47,763 nt of DNA from Planctomycetales bacterium (GTDB lineage: Bacteria; Omnitrophota; Gorgyraeia; Gygaellales; Profunditerraquicolaceae), in the NCBI GenBank assembly GCA_005239725.1, contig SBBM01000026.1, positions 1 to 47,763 on the forward strand. Direction: 5' to 3'. Within the stretch, counting starts at the first letter, position 1; the number at the start of each line of letters is the position of its first letter. Below the pieces are notes generated by a model. The model saw only the letters and a program-made list of their open reading frames with translations, did no database searches and was not told where the DNA came from. Made by a program: the position numbers and the translations under genes. Positions 7,331-14,486 of the stretch are shown piece by piece.

Positions 7331-9027
7331 TGAAAATTTTTAAAATTATATGCGTATCATTATTTGTCTTGATTCTTATATTGATTTTCGGATTAGTTAT
7401 TTTTATTAAAACATTTGATGTCAACCGTCTTAAGCCGCAGATTATATCCAGGGCAAGCAAGGCATTGGGCCGCCAGGTGAATTTTGATAAGGCGAAACTC
7501 GATATTTCTTTTAGGCGCGGTATAAATTTAAATGTCAATAATCTGGTTATCGCCGATGACCCTGCTTTTGCGAAAGGAGATTTCTTTAGGGTTAAAAATA
7601 TTTCTTTGGCAGTTGATGTGTTGGGATATGTGTTTCAGAAAAAAATCCAGGTCCCCAACGTCCTTATTGATTCTCCCCGGGTTAACGTAATCCGCCAAAG
7701 AGACGGCGGTATTAATGCCCAGAGTATGGGCAGGCCCGGCAAGGTTACTCCGGCAGCGGCGCCTTTGGCAATACCCGCGTTTTTTGTTTCTTATTTAAAA
7801 GTCACTGGCGGCACAGTGAATTTTATAGACCACTCCCTTGACCCTCCGATGAGCCTTGAAATCGCGGATTTAAATTTTTTCTTGAATAAAATATCTTTGA
7901 CCGAAGCCTTTCCGTTTGTTATTGAGGCGGCGGTTTTAAGCGCGAAAAGGAATATCCGCATAGACGGGAAGGTGCAAATTGACTTGAAAAATACTGAAGT
8001 TTCCCTATCTCAAGTTAAAGGTACGTTTGACCTTTCCGGCTTATCGCAGGAAAAAATCGTAAATTCTTTCCCGATGGTAAAAGGTATTATTCTTCCGCAG
8101 AACCTGAAAGGTAAAATAGAGGTACAGGCTCCGAAATTTACTGCTGGGCCAAAAGGGCTTGCGGCGTTAGCGTTTGATGCTAAGGCGTCTATCGGTATCG
8201 GCCAGGGGGTAATAAATGCTTCCGGGGCACTGGATGATTTGGTTGGTTGGAATTACAATGTGGCAGCGAATATTCGAAACCTGAAGATAGAAGATGTGCT
8301 TGCCCAATATAAGCCCGCCTTAAAAGCCGAAGGGTTTATTGCAGGTAAGATAAAGGTTAAAGGTAAAGGCCTTGACCCGCAAGCTATAACTTCGAATTTG
8401 TCCGGGGATGCCGATATATCTATCACCAGGGCAAAGCTTAAAGATATAAATGTGCTGCGTCTGGTTCTGGATAAAATTTCCCTCCTGCCGGGTTTAGCCC
8501 AGAGGCTTGAAGAAGGGTTGCCGGAAAAATACAGGCAGAAGTTAAGCCAAAAAGATACGGTTTTGTCTGATATAAAACTTCCTATTTTGATAGAGAAAGG
8601 ACGGCTGATTATAAAAGATGCGGTTTTTGGGGCTGAAGGGTTTATGTTTAAAGGTAAGGGCGAGGCGCATTTTGATGGGACTTATTCCCTGGAGGGTTCT
8701 TTTTTAGTCCCTCAGGACCTTTCTGCGGCTATTGTGGCAGAGGTCCCGGAAATGCAGTATCTCCTTGATGACTATAAGCAGATTTACATCCCTTTGAAAG
8801 TTTCAGGTAAGGCAGGAAAACCGGAGTTTAATCTGGATGCCAACTATATTGCCAAACGGCTGCTGGCCCAGCAGGCCCAGAAGCAGATTTCAAATTTATT
8901 GGATAAAATTTTAGGTGAAGGAGAAGGAACAACGCAGGAAGGCGAGGCTGCTCCTCAAGGTGAGCCGGACGATAAAACCAGGATAAAAGAGACTATCGGC
9001 AGTCTCCTGGGAGATATTTTTAGATAG
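7330..9027 (+). CDS. AsmA-family protein
   Basis: 565 residues with one N-terminal membrane anchor (residues ~5-28) and a long periplasmic beta-rich body. The opening after the anchor, FDVNRLKPQIISRASKALGR then VNFDKAKLDIS, is the AsmA N-terminal signature, and the C-terminal part (IKVKGKGLDPQAITSNLSGD) contains the AsmA-type 'G-L-D-x-x-x-x-S-G' repeat. AsmA-like proteins are inner-membrane-anchored lipid-bridge or outer-membrane homeostasis factors in didermic bacteria. The C-terminus is charged and rich in Gln/Glu/Gly. It overlaps the antiporter stop by one base (TAATG) and is followed after 3 bases by the M48 lipoprotein. Confidence 0.82.
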   Translation: MKIFKIICVSLFVLILILIFGLVIFIKTFDVNRLKPQIISRASKALGRQVNFDKAKLDISFRRGINLNVNNLVIADDPAFAKGDFFRVKNISLAVDVLGYVFQKKIQVPNVLIDSPRVNVIRQRDGGINAQSMGRPGKVTPAAAPLAIPAFFVSYLKVTGGTVNFIDHSLDPPMSLEIADLNFFLNKISLTEAFPFVIEAAVLSAKRNIRIDGKVQIDLKNTEVSLSQVKGTFDLSGLSQEKIVNSFPMVKGIILPQNLKGKIEVQAPKFTAGPKGLAALAFDAKASIGIGQGVINASGALDDLVGWNYNVAANIRNLKIEDVLAQYKPALKAEGFIAGKIKVKGKGLDPQAITSNLSGDADISITRAKLKDINVLRLVLDKISLLPGLAQRLEEGLPEKYRQKLSQKDTVLSDIKLPILIEKGRLIIKDAVFGAEGFMFKGKGEAHFDGTYSLEGSFLVPQDLSAAIVAEVPEMQYLLDDYKQIYIPLKVSGKAGKPEFNLDANYIAKRLLAQQAQKQISNLLDKILGEGEGTTQEGEAAPQGEPDDKTRIKETIGSLLGDIFR

Positions 9028-9030
9028 GCT

Positions 9031-10071
9031 ATGAAGAAAAAATTAATTTCTTTTTTTGCGCTGGTTTGTTTTATTATTTCTCTATCCGGCTGCGCCACCG
9101 TGACCGGGCCTGGCGTAAGCAGGGAAGAAATTGAAAAGACGCGGGAAGAATTAAAAGTCAAGGCATTGGCCTATAAGATTAAACAGATGCAGAGGCTTTA
9201 TGGTATAGGCAACCGCCTTATGCAGAATATCCCCCCGCAGGATATCACGCGCCCTGCGCAGCCATATATAGGAATGGTATGCCTGCAGATAGATAAATAC
9301 CTGCAAAAGGTTTATAATTTGAATGCGCAAAAGGGCGTAGTTATTGTGGCGGTTTTAGAAAATAGCCCTGCAGAGGCAATCGGCTTACAGCCCGGGGATA
9401 TTTTGTTAAGCGTAAATGGCAAGGATATGAATAACCTTAATTATTTTAATGCCTCGGTATCCGGCCTTAAAATAGGAGACCCGCTTCAGCTGAAAATCTT
9501 GCGCGCAAGCCAAAAATTAACTTTCGAAACAAGAGTGGCAAAGATACCTATTAATACACCCATAAGCATGGTTGACTGGCAGGAGGTAAATGCAGCAACC
9601 GACGGAAAAGTAATCGTCGTTACCTATGGGTTGGTTAATTTTGCCAAGTCCGATGATGAGATTGCCGCGGTAATAGGGCATGAATTGGCGCATGCCGCAA
9701 GAGGGCATATATTAAGGGCGCAAGGGGGGCAAATAATCAGCCTTATTGCGGCGCTGACCTTAGGGATTGTAGCGGAAAATAATGCCCCGGGAAGCGGGGA
9801 GGGGGTTATGCGCGGGGTAAGCCAGTTCGGCGATATATTTAACGCGAATTTCTCGCGCGACCTTGAGAGAGAAGCGGATTATTTCGGGACGAGGTTTGTC
9901 TATTATGCCGGATATGATGTAGACACCTGCGCTACCGTCCAGGAAAGGTTTGCTATAGAGATGCCGGAGAGTATGACTGCAAATTATTTTTCCACCCACC
10001 CGAGTTCCCCTGAGCGCGTAGCAAGAATAAAAAAGGAAATCGAGGAGCTAAAAAGCGGAAAGGCAAAATAA
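9031..10071 (+). CDS. M48-family metalloprotease lipoprotein with PDZ domain
   Basis: 346 residues. A lipoprotein signal ends with LSGC (C21 would be lipidated). Residues ~100-170 resemble a PDZ domain (GVVIVAVLENSPAEAIGLQPGDILLSVNG, substrate-binding loop). The peptidase M48 domain follows, with HELAH at 217-221 as zinc site and E281 in DLEREADYFG as third ligand, then a C-terminal STHPSSPERVARI motif typical of BepA/LoiP-like proteases. It probably acts at the periplasmic face of the outer membrane on misassembled proteins. Fusion of PDZ ahead of M48 is less common than the TPR arrangement of BepA. It closes the antiporter-asmA operon. Confidence 0.88.
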   Translation: MKKKLISFFALVCFIISLSGCATVTGPGVSREEIEKTREELKVKALAYKIKQMQRLYGIGNRLMQNIPPQDITRPAQPYIGMVCLQIDKYLQKVYNLNAQKGVVIVAVLENSPAEAIGLQPGDILLSVNGKDMNNLNYFNASVSGLKIGDPLQLKILRASQKLTFETRVAKIPINTPISMVDWQEVNAATDGKVIVVTYGLVNFAKSDDEIAAVIGHELAHAARGHILRAQGGQIISLIAALTLGIVAENNAPGSGEGVMRGVSQFGDIFNANFSRDLEREADYFGTRFVYYAGYDVDTCATVQERFAIEMPESMTANYFSTHPSSPERVARIKKEIEELKSGKAK

Positions 10072-10086
10072 ACGTTGCCGTTTTTC

Positions 10087-10118
10087 TTGACTGAAAACCA
10101 AAAATAGGTTAATATAAT
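10087..10118 (+). promoter_or_regulatory. promoter of the thi operon
   Basis: TTGACT (10087-10092) and TATAAT (10113-10118) lie 20 bases apart, longer than ideal; an alternative -10 TAATAT (10110-10115) gives 17 bases. Either way transcription would start just before the TPP riboswitch. Confidence 0.55.
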
Positions 10119-10123
10119 TATTG

Positions 10124-10220
10124 ATGGGGAGGTCGTAGAGCGGCCTGAGAGTTCTGCCGGATTTGATGAAGCAGATTACCCGCAGAACCTGAACTGGATA
10201 ATGCCAGCGTAGGGATGGTG
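10124..10220 (+). ncRNA. TPP riboswitch (THI element)
   Basis: The conserved blocks are all readable: GGGG near the 5' end, CTGAGA (10145-10150), ACCC (10178-10181), GAACCTGA, CTGGATAATGCCAGCG and TAGGGA. It lies directly upstream of thiS and is followed by a terminator hairpin, so thiamine pyrophosphate should cause premature termination. Confidence 0.95.
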
Positions 10221-10221
10221 G

Positions 10222-10256
10222 AACCCTTATGCTCTGGCATGAGGGTTTTTATTTTT
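10222..10256 (+). terminator. riboswitch-controlled rho-independent terminator
   Basis: AACCCTTATGC (10222-10232) pairs with GCATGAGGGTT (10237-10247), an 11-pair stem with one G-U and a TCTG loop, followed by TTTATTTTT. It sits between the TPP aptamer and thiS, so the switch acts at transcription rather than at the thiS ribosome binding site (AGGGGGC, after the hairpin). Confidence 0.85.
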
Positions 10257-10269
10257 AGGGGGCAGGGAA

Positions 10270-10470
10270 ATGTTTATAAAAATAAACGGCAAGGACGAAT
10301 GGATTGAAAAACCGGCGAATCTCGCAGAACTTATTGTGAATAAGAGATTTTCCCCGGGGAAAATAGTAGTTGAACATAATTTCCGCATTGTGCCGAAAGA
10401 AGAGTGGTCGAAGATTACGGTGGGGGAGAGCGATAATATTGAAATAGTAAGTTTTGTGGGAGGGGGGTAA
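10270..10470 (+). CDS. thiS: sulfur carrier protein ThiS
   Basis: 66 residues, the normal ThiS length, with the ubiquitin-like pattern: FIKINGK at the start, IVVEHN around residues 36-41, and the C-terminal VSFVGGG ending in the Gly-Gly that ThiF adenylates and that is converted to thiocarboxylate. It supplies sulfur for the thiazole ring of thiamine. First gene of the riboswitch-controlled thiSGHF set. AGGGGGC and AGGGAAATG precede the start. The stop directly abuts the thiG ATG. Confidence 0.93.
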   Translation: MFIKINGKDEWIEKPANLAELIVNKRFSPGKIVVEHNFRIVPKEEWSKITVGESDNIEIVSFVGGG

Positions 10471-11241
10471 ATGGAAGGTGCGTTGAATATCGGCGGAAAG
10501 GTTATAAACAACCGTTTATTTATAGGTACGGGAAAATTTTCAAGTTATCCCTTGATGAAGGAAGTCTTGGAGGCAGCGGAGGCAGCGGTTGTTACCGTGG
10601 CTCTACGGCGTGTAGATGCGGGCTCAAAAACCGAAAATATTCTGGATTACATTCCCAGGAATTGCATAATCATGCCGAATACTTCCGGTGCAAGGAATTC
10701 CGATGAGGCGGTACGTATAGCAAGGCTTGCTAAAGCGAGCGGCGCGGGGAATTGGATAAAGATAGAGGTCATTCAGGATAACAAATATTTGCTTCCGGAT
10801 AACCTTGAGACTTTGAAGGCAACTGAAATCCTCGCAAAGGAAGGCTTCGTAGTCCTGCCGTATATGAGTCCGGATTTATCAATAGCCAAAAGGCTGGTTA
10901 GTGCCGGGGCCGCTGCGGTTATGCCGTTAGGCTCGCCCATCGGGAGCAACAGAGGGATTAAGACAAAAGAGCTGGTTAATATAATGGTAAGCGAAATCAA
11001 AATTCCGGTGATAGTGGATGCCGGGTTAGGCAGTCCCTCGGATGCCTGTAAATGTATGGAGATGGGTTGTGCCGCGGTGCTTGTAAATACCGCTATTGCC
11101 ATAGCCGATGACCCGGTGAATATGGCAAGGGCGTTTAAAGAAGCAGTGCAGGCAGGCAGGCTGGCATACCTTGTCGGCCTTTCTTCAATAAAAGATTATG
11201 CTTCGGCATCTTCACCGCTTACCGGATTCTTACGAGAATAA
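10471..11241 (+). CDS. thiG: thiazole synthase ThiG
   Basis: 256 residues. It joins 1-deoxyxylulose 5-phosphate, dehydroglycine (from ThiH) and ThiS-thiocarboxylate into the thiazole phosphate. [12 protein letters not shown] opens the barrel; K97 in WIKIEV is the Schiff-base lysine; [13 protein letters not shown] and [19 protein letters not shown] (phosphate and base sites) are intact, and [20 protein letters not shown] is typical. Starts at the base after the thiS stop, with GGAGGGGGG of the thiS end serving as ribosome binding site. A 35-base repeat pair follows, separating it from thiH. Confidence 0.95.
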   Translation: MEGALNIGGKVINNRLFIGTGKFSSYPLMKEVLEAAEAAVVTVALRRVDAGSKTENILDYIPRNCIIMPNTSGARNSDEAVRIARLAKASGAGNWIKIEVIQDNKYLLPDNLETLKATEILAKEGFVVLPYMSPDLSIAKRLVSAGAAAVMPLGSPIGSNRGIKTKELVNIMVSEIKIPVIVDAGLGSPSDACKCMEMGCAAVLVNTAIAIADDPVNMARAFKEAVQAGRLAYLVGLSSIKDYASASSPLTGFLRE

Positions 11242-11242
11242 A

Positions 11243-11312
11243 TAAGAGGGGACGTTTCCCTTCTTTCTTACTATTTGTAAGAGGGGACGTTTCCCTTCTT
11301 TCTTACTATTTG
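11243..11312 (+). repeat. two tandem copies of a 35-base REP-like repeat
   Basis: The unit beginning TAAGAGGGGACGTTTCCC is present twice, head to tail (11243-11277 and 11278-11312), identical over 35 bases. An inverted copy of its core (17 bases) lies at 11421-11437 over the start of thiH. The GGGGACGTTTCCC core is itself partly palindromic. Confidence 0.9.
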
Positions 11313-11418
11313 TCATTCAAAGGGTTACGGAGTGGTAAATCAGTTTTTTTAAAGGCCAATGTATCAGATAAATATCTATTTTACCTATTCATAACTTGTT
11401 ACAACATAAGAGGATATA

Positions 11419-12456
11419 ATGAAGGGAAACGTCCCCTACTTAAGAAAGGGGATGCAGGAACAAAAGCAGCTTTTGGAGTTGATTTCTCCGCAAGCAGAGA
11501 ATTACCTGGAGGAGATGGCCCAGGAGGCCCGACGATTAACTTTAGGGAATTTCGGTAAGGTTATCCAGTTATACACTCCTTTATATTTGTCTAATTATTG
11601 CGAAAACCAGTGCGCCTATTGCGGATTTAATTCCAAAAACGAAGTTCCCAGAAAAAAACTAACCCTGGAAGAAGTGGAGAAAGAGGCGGCGTTTATTTCG
11701 TCAACCGGACTAAGGCATATTTTAATCCTTACCGGAGATTCCCGGGAAATGAGCCCGCTAAGTTATATCATTGATTGCCTGAAGGTATTAAGGAAATATT
11801 TTAGCTCACTTTCCGCAGAAATATATGCGCTCACGGAAAGTGAATATGCCCGGATAGTCAGTGAGGGCGTAGATGGGCTGACTATTTATCAAGAAACCTA
11901 TGATGAAGGGGTTTATGATAAGGTGCATGTATCAGGGCCGAAAAAAGACTATTTGTTCCGGCTTAATGCCCCGGAGCGGGCGTTAAAAAGCGGCATGCGG
12001 AATATGAATATCGGGGTTTTGCTCGGTTTGAATGATTGGAGAAGAGAAGTTTTTTCCCTGGGGCTTCACGCCAAATACCTGCAGGATAAATTTCCGGATG
12101 CGGAAATAGGCGTATCAATACCGCGCTTAAGACCGCATGCCGGAGATTTTAAGATACCTTTTGCCGTCACCAACAAAAATATAGTCCAGATTATCACGGC
12201 CCTGCGGATCTTTCTGCCGCGCATAGGCATTACTTTGTCCACGCGTGAAAGCCCGGAGTTCAGGGAAAACCTTCTGCCTTTAGGCATTACCCGGATGTCC
12301 GCAGGTTCTTCGACGAGAGTAGGCGGGCGCATAGCAGAATATCATGAAGAATCGGATTTGCCGCAATTTGAGGTTTCCGACACAAGAAGCGTGCAAGAGA
12401 TTAAGGCAATGTTGGCGCAAAAGGGGTATCAACCTGTTTTAAAAGATTGGATTTGA
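11419..12456 (+). CDS. thiH: 2-iminoacetate synthase ThiH (radical SAM)
   Basis: 345 residues; E. coli ThiH is about 377. It cleaves tyrosine to dehydroglycine and p-cresol. CENQCAYC carries the CX3CX2C iron-sulfur ligands; [30 protein letters not shown]-like ([15 protein letters not shown]), [12 protein letters not shown] and [19 protein letters not shown] are ThiH signatures. ATG at 11419 has AAGAGG five bases upstream and is preferred; ATG at 11452 has GGGG directly abutting it. With the first start, residues 2-8 (KGNVPYL) are encoded by an inverted copy of the upstream repeat, and the normal N-terminal ~40 residues of the family are missing. Confidence 0.93.
   Translation: MKGNVPYLRKGMQEQKQLLELISPQAENYLEEMAQEARRLTLGNFGKVIQLYTPLYLSNYCENQCAYCGFNSKNEVPRKKLTLEEVEKEAAFISSTGLRHILILTGDSREMSPLSYIIDCLKVLRKYFSSLSAEIYALTESEYARIVSEGVDGLTIYQETYDEGVYDKVHVSGPKKDYLFRLNAPERALKSGMRNMNIGVLLGLNDWRREVFSLGLHAKYLQDKFPDAEIGVSIPRLRPHAGDFKIPFAVTNKNIVQIITALRIFLPRIGITLSTRESPEFRENLLPLGITRMSAGSSTRVGGRIAEYHEESDLPQFEVSDTRSVQEIKAMLAQKGYQPVLKDWI
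11421..11437 (-). repeat. inverted copy of the thiG/thiH repeat inside the thiH 5' end
   Basis: GAAGGGAAACGTCCCCT is the exact reverse complement of AGGGGACGTTTCCCTTC at 11282-11298, giving a 17-base perfect inverted repeat with a ~120-base spacer. It lies within the first codons of thiH. Confidence 0.9.
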
Positions 12457-12483
12457 GCACCCTATGTGTTTATTTAGCGAAAT

Positions 12484-12507
12484 CCTGCCAAGCGTAAGCG
12501 AGGCAGG
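12484..12507 (+). repeat. small hairpin between thiH and thiF
   Basis: CCTGCC (12484-12489) pairs with GGCAGG (12502-12507) around AAGCGTAAGCGA. There is no T-run after it, so it is not a terminator; it may be a REP-type palindrome or mRNA-stability hairpin in the 63-base thiH-thiF gap. Confidence 0.5.
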
Positions 12508-12519
12508 GGCAAGATTAAG

Positions 12520-13152
12520 ATGGATGCCTTTCGGAAAAGCCTGATAAAAAAAATAGGCAAAGAGAATTTACGAAAGATTGAAGATGCCCGCATCGGCATT
12601 GCCGGAGCAGGTGGGCTTGGCTCAAATTGCGCCTCAAGCCTGGCGCGCGCGGGCTTTAAAAAATTTACCATCGCGGATTTCGATGTTATTGACCCTTCAA
12701 ACCTGGACAGGCAGTTTTATTTTGCCGACCAGATAGGCATGAATAAGGTGGATGCGCTTAAAATTAATCTCTTGAGGATAAACCCCGGACTGAAAGTTAA
12801 AACGGTAAATAAAAAAATAGAAAAGGCGGCTATTGCGAAATTGTTCGGGGATTGCGATTGTGTTATAGAGTGTTTTGATGGGGCGGAATATAAAAGCATG
12901 CTTATTGGAGAGCTTCTTAAATTGGGGAAATTTACGGTTTCGGCATCGGGTCTGGGAGGTATTGGCGCAAGCGATGATATAAAGGTGCATAAGATAAAGA
13001 ATAATTTGATTATCGTCGGCGACTTGAAATCCGATATAGATAAAAAGCCGGCGTTTTCTCCCCGGGTTAATATTGCGGCGGCAAAGCAGGCGGACCTGGC
13101 CCTTGAATTCATTGTCAATAAGTGGAAAAAAGTCAAAAAAAAGCGGGCTTAA
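12520..13152 (+). CDS. thiF: ThiS adenylyltransferase ThiF
   Basis: 210 residues, the length of the short ThiF-family (ThiF family 2) proteins rather than the ~250-residue E. coli form. IGIAGAGGLGSNCASSLARAG (from residue 27) is the nucleotide-binding loop and the R/D pair in NLDRQF and FDVIDPSNLDRQ matches the E1-like adenylation site; CDCVIECFDGAEYKS is the second conserved block. The zinc CXXC pairs of longer ThiF/MoeB proteins are not evident. It activates the ThiS C-terminus with ATP. A moderate AGATTAAG precedes the ATG. Last gene of the thiamine set. Confidence 0.9.
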   Translation: MDAFRKSLIKKIGKENLRKIEDARIGIAGAGGLGSNCASSLARAGFKKFTIADFDVIDPSNLDRQFYFADQIGMNKVDALKINLLRINPGLKVKTVNKKIEKAAIAKLFGDCDCVIECFDGAEYKSMLIGELLKLGKFTVSASGLGGIGASDDIKVHKIKNNLIIVGDLKSDIDKKPAFSPRVNIAAAKQADLALEFIVNKWKKVKKKRA

Positions 13153-13191
13153 CCTATTCACATATTTTAATAAGCGATATAAGATAATACC

Positions 13192-14478
13192 GTGATTAAG
13201 AAAATCTGGGAAGGGCCTCTCACGACGTTAGGGAAGTTATATGCAGTTACGCAGAATATCAGAAACTTTTTAAGAAGCCTTAAATTCTCATTGATAATCC
13301 GGATATTTTCCTGGGCGTTATACGATTTAGCCAACCAATTTTTTATCCTGAACATCGTTTCGTTGTATTTTGTGCGCTGGGTAACTTTGGAAAAGGGGGT
13401 GCCGGAGATTTTTTATAGCCTGGCCTTCGGGATATCCATGTTTATCACGGCAATATCAACCCCGTTTTTAGGCGCCGTTTCCGACCACCTGAACAGGCGC
13501 ATGCCATTCCTGGTAATCCTGACTTTAATCTCGGTTATTTTTACCGCCTTTTTAGGGTTTAGCGAAAACGTATATTTTTCACTTTTATTTTTTGCTATTG
13601 CAAATTTCGGCTGTCAGGCAGCGGTAATTTTTTATAATGCCCTTCTGGCGGATATCGCGCCCGAAAATAAAATCGGTTTTGTTTCCGGATTAGGTAGGTG
13701 TTTTGCTTACAGCGGGGCATTGCTTGCCCTGTATCTTATTAAACCGGTTGTTATTAAAAGCGGATACAAATCAACTTTTCTTCCTACGGCATTCTTATTC
13801 CTGATTTTTGCCCTTCCCTGCTTGATAATGATTAAAGATAAACCTGCCGCAGCCCCAAAAGAATTAAGCCTGCCGGGGATTAAGGCGTTAAAAATAAATT
13901 TCTTTAACCTGATTAAGATCAAGGGGTCAAGCGATTATTTAAAGATGTGCTTCTTTTTTCTTTGCGCTATTAATGTAGTAATGGTTTTTATGTCGGTTTA
14001 TGCGACCATGGTATTTAAATTAAGCGAAAGCGAGCTTTTAAGTTTAATCGGTTTTTCTACTATTTGCGCTGTATTCGGCAGTATTGCCTCAGGCAGTATC
14101 AGCGATCGCATCGGGGCTAAAGTTGTTTTGGGCTGCGCAATCGTTTTATGGATATTTGCCCTTTTAACAGGCTCATTGGCTCAAAGTCCGCCTTTTTATT
14201 GGATAGTGGGGATATGTACGGGTCTTGCCTTGGGCTCAACCTGGGTGGTTTTACGCGCCATGCTCGTGAAGATGGTTCCTCCGGAGGGGATGGGAGAGGT
14301 ATTCGGGATATTTAATTTCGTGGGGTATTTTTCTGCGATTGTCGGCGGGCTGTTCTGGGGAGGGGCATTATTGGTTTTTTCCGGCTTAGGTCCGGTAGGC
14401 TACCGCATAGCCCTTTTTAGCCTGAACATATTTTTTGTTTTTGGGATTATTTTCTTTTTACGTTTAAGGATTCCTTAA
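13192..14478 (+). CDS. MFS transporter, UMF1/Atg22-like
   Basis: 428 residues with about 12 hydrophobic helices. FSWALYDLANQFF at residues 39-51 and the GAVSDHLNRRMPF loop (MFS motif A) are typical of the UMF1/Atg22 branch; a second motif A copy reads GSISDRIGAKVVLG. Substrate unknown in bacteria. It is followed after 8 bases by the acyl-ACP ligase/acyltransferase fusion, which suggests a lipid-related role by analogy with lplT-aas (inference). The start is GTG at 13192 with no ribosome binding site; ATAAGATAATACC just before it looks like a -10, so the true start and leader are uncertain. Confidence 0.82.
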   Translation: MIKKIWEGPLTTLGKLYAVTQNIRNFLRSLKFSLIIRIFSWALYDLANQFFILNIVSLYFVRWVTLEKGVPEIFYSLAFGISMFITAISTPFLGAVSDHLNRRMPFLVILTLISVIFTAFLGFSENVYFSLLFFAIANFGCQAAVIFYNALLADIAPENKIGFVSGLGRCFAYSGALLALYLIKPVVIKSGYKSTFLPTAFLFLIFALPCLIMIKDKPAAAPKELSLPGIKALKINFFNLIKIKGSSDYLKMCFFFLCAINVVMVFMSVYATMVFKLSESELLSLIGFSTICAVFGSIASGSISDRIGAKVVLGCAIVLWIFALLTGSLAQSPPFYWIVGICTGLALGSTWVVLRAMLVKMVPPEGMGEVFGIFNFVGYFSAIVGGLFWGGALLVFSGLGPVGYRIALFSLNIFFVFGIIFFLRLRIP

Positions 14479-14486
14479 ATATTGCC

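Noticed and set aside
11243-11312. Two identical 35-base repeats as a CRISPR array
   Set aside because: Copies are directly adjacent with no spacer between them, there are only two, and no cas genes are in the window.
11310-11558. Open frame of 82 codons across the thiG/thiH gap
   Set aside because: It overlaps the ThiH coding start in another frame and shows no recognisable motif.
12484-12507. Hairpin before thiF as a terminator
   Set aside because: No T-run follows and the downstream gene belongs to the same pathway.
12697-13161. Long minus-strand open frames opposite thiF
   Set aside because: Composition is not protein-like and they mirror a well-supported ThiF gene; shadow frames.
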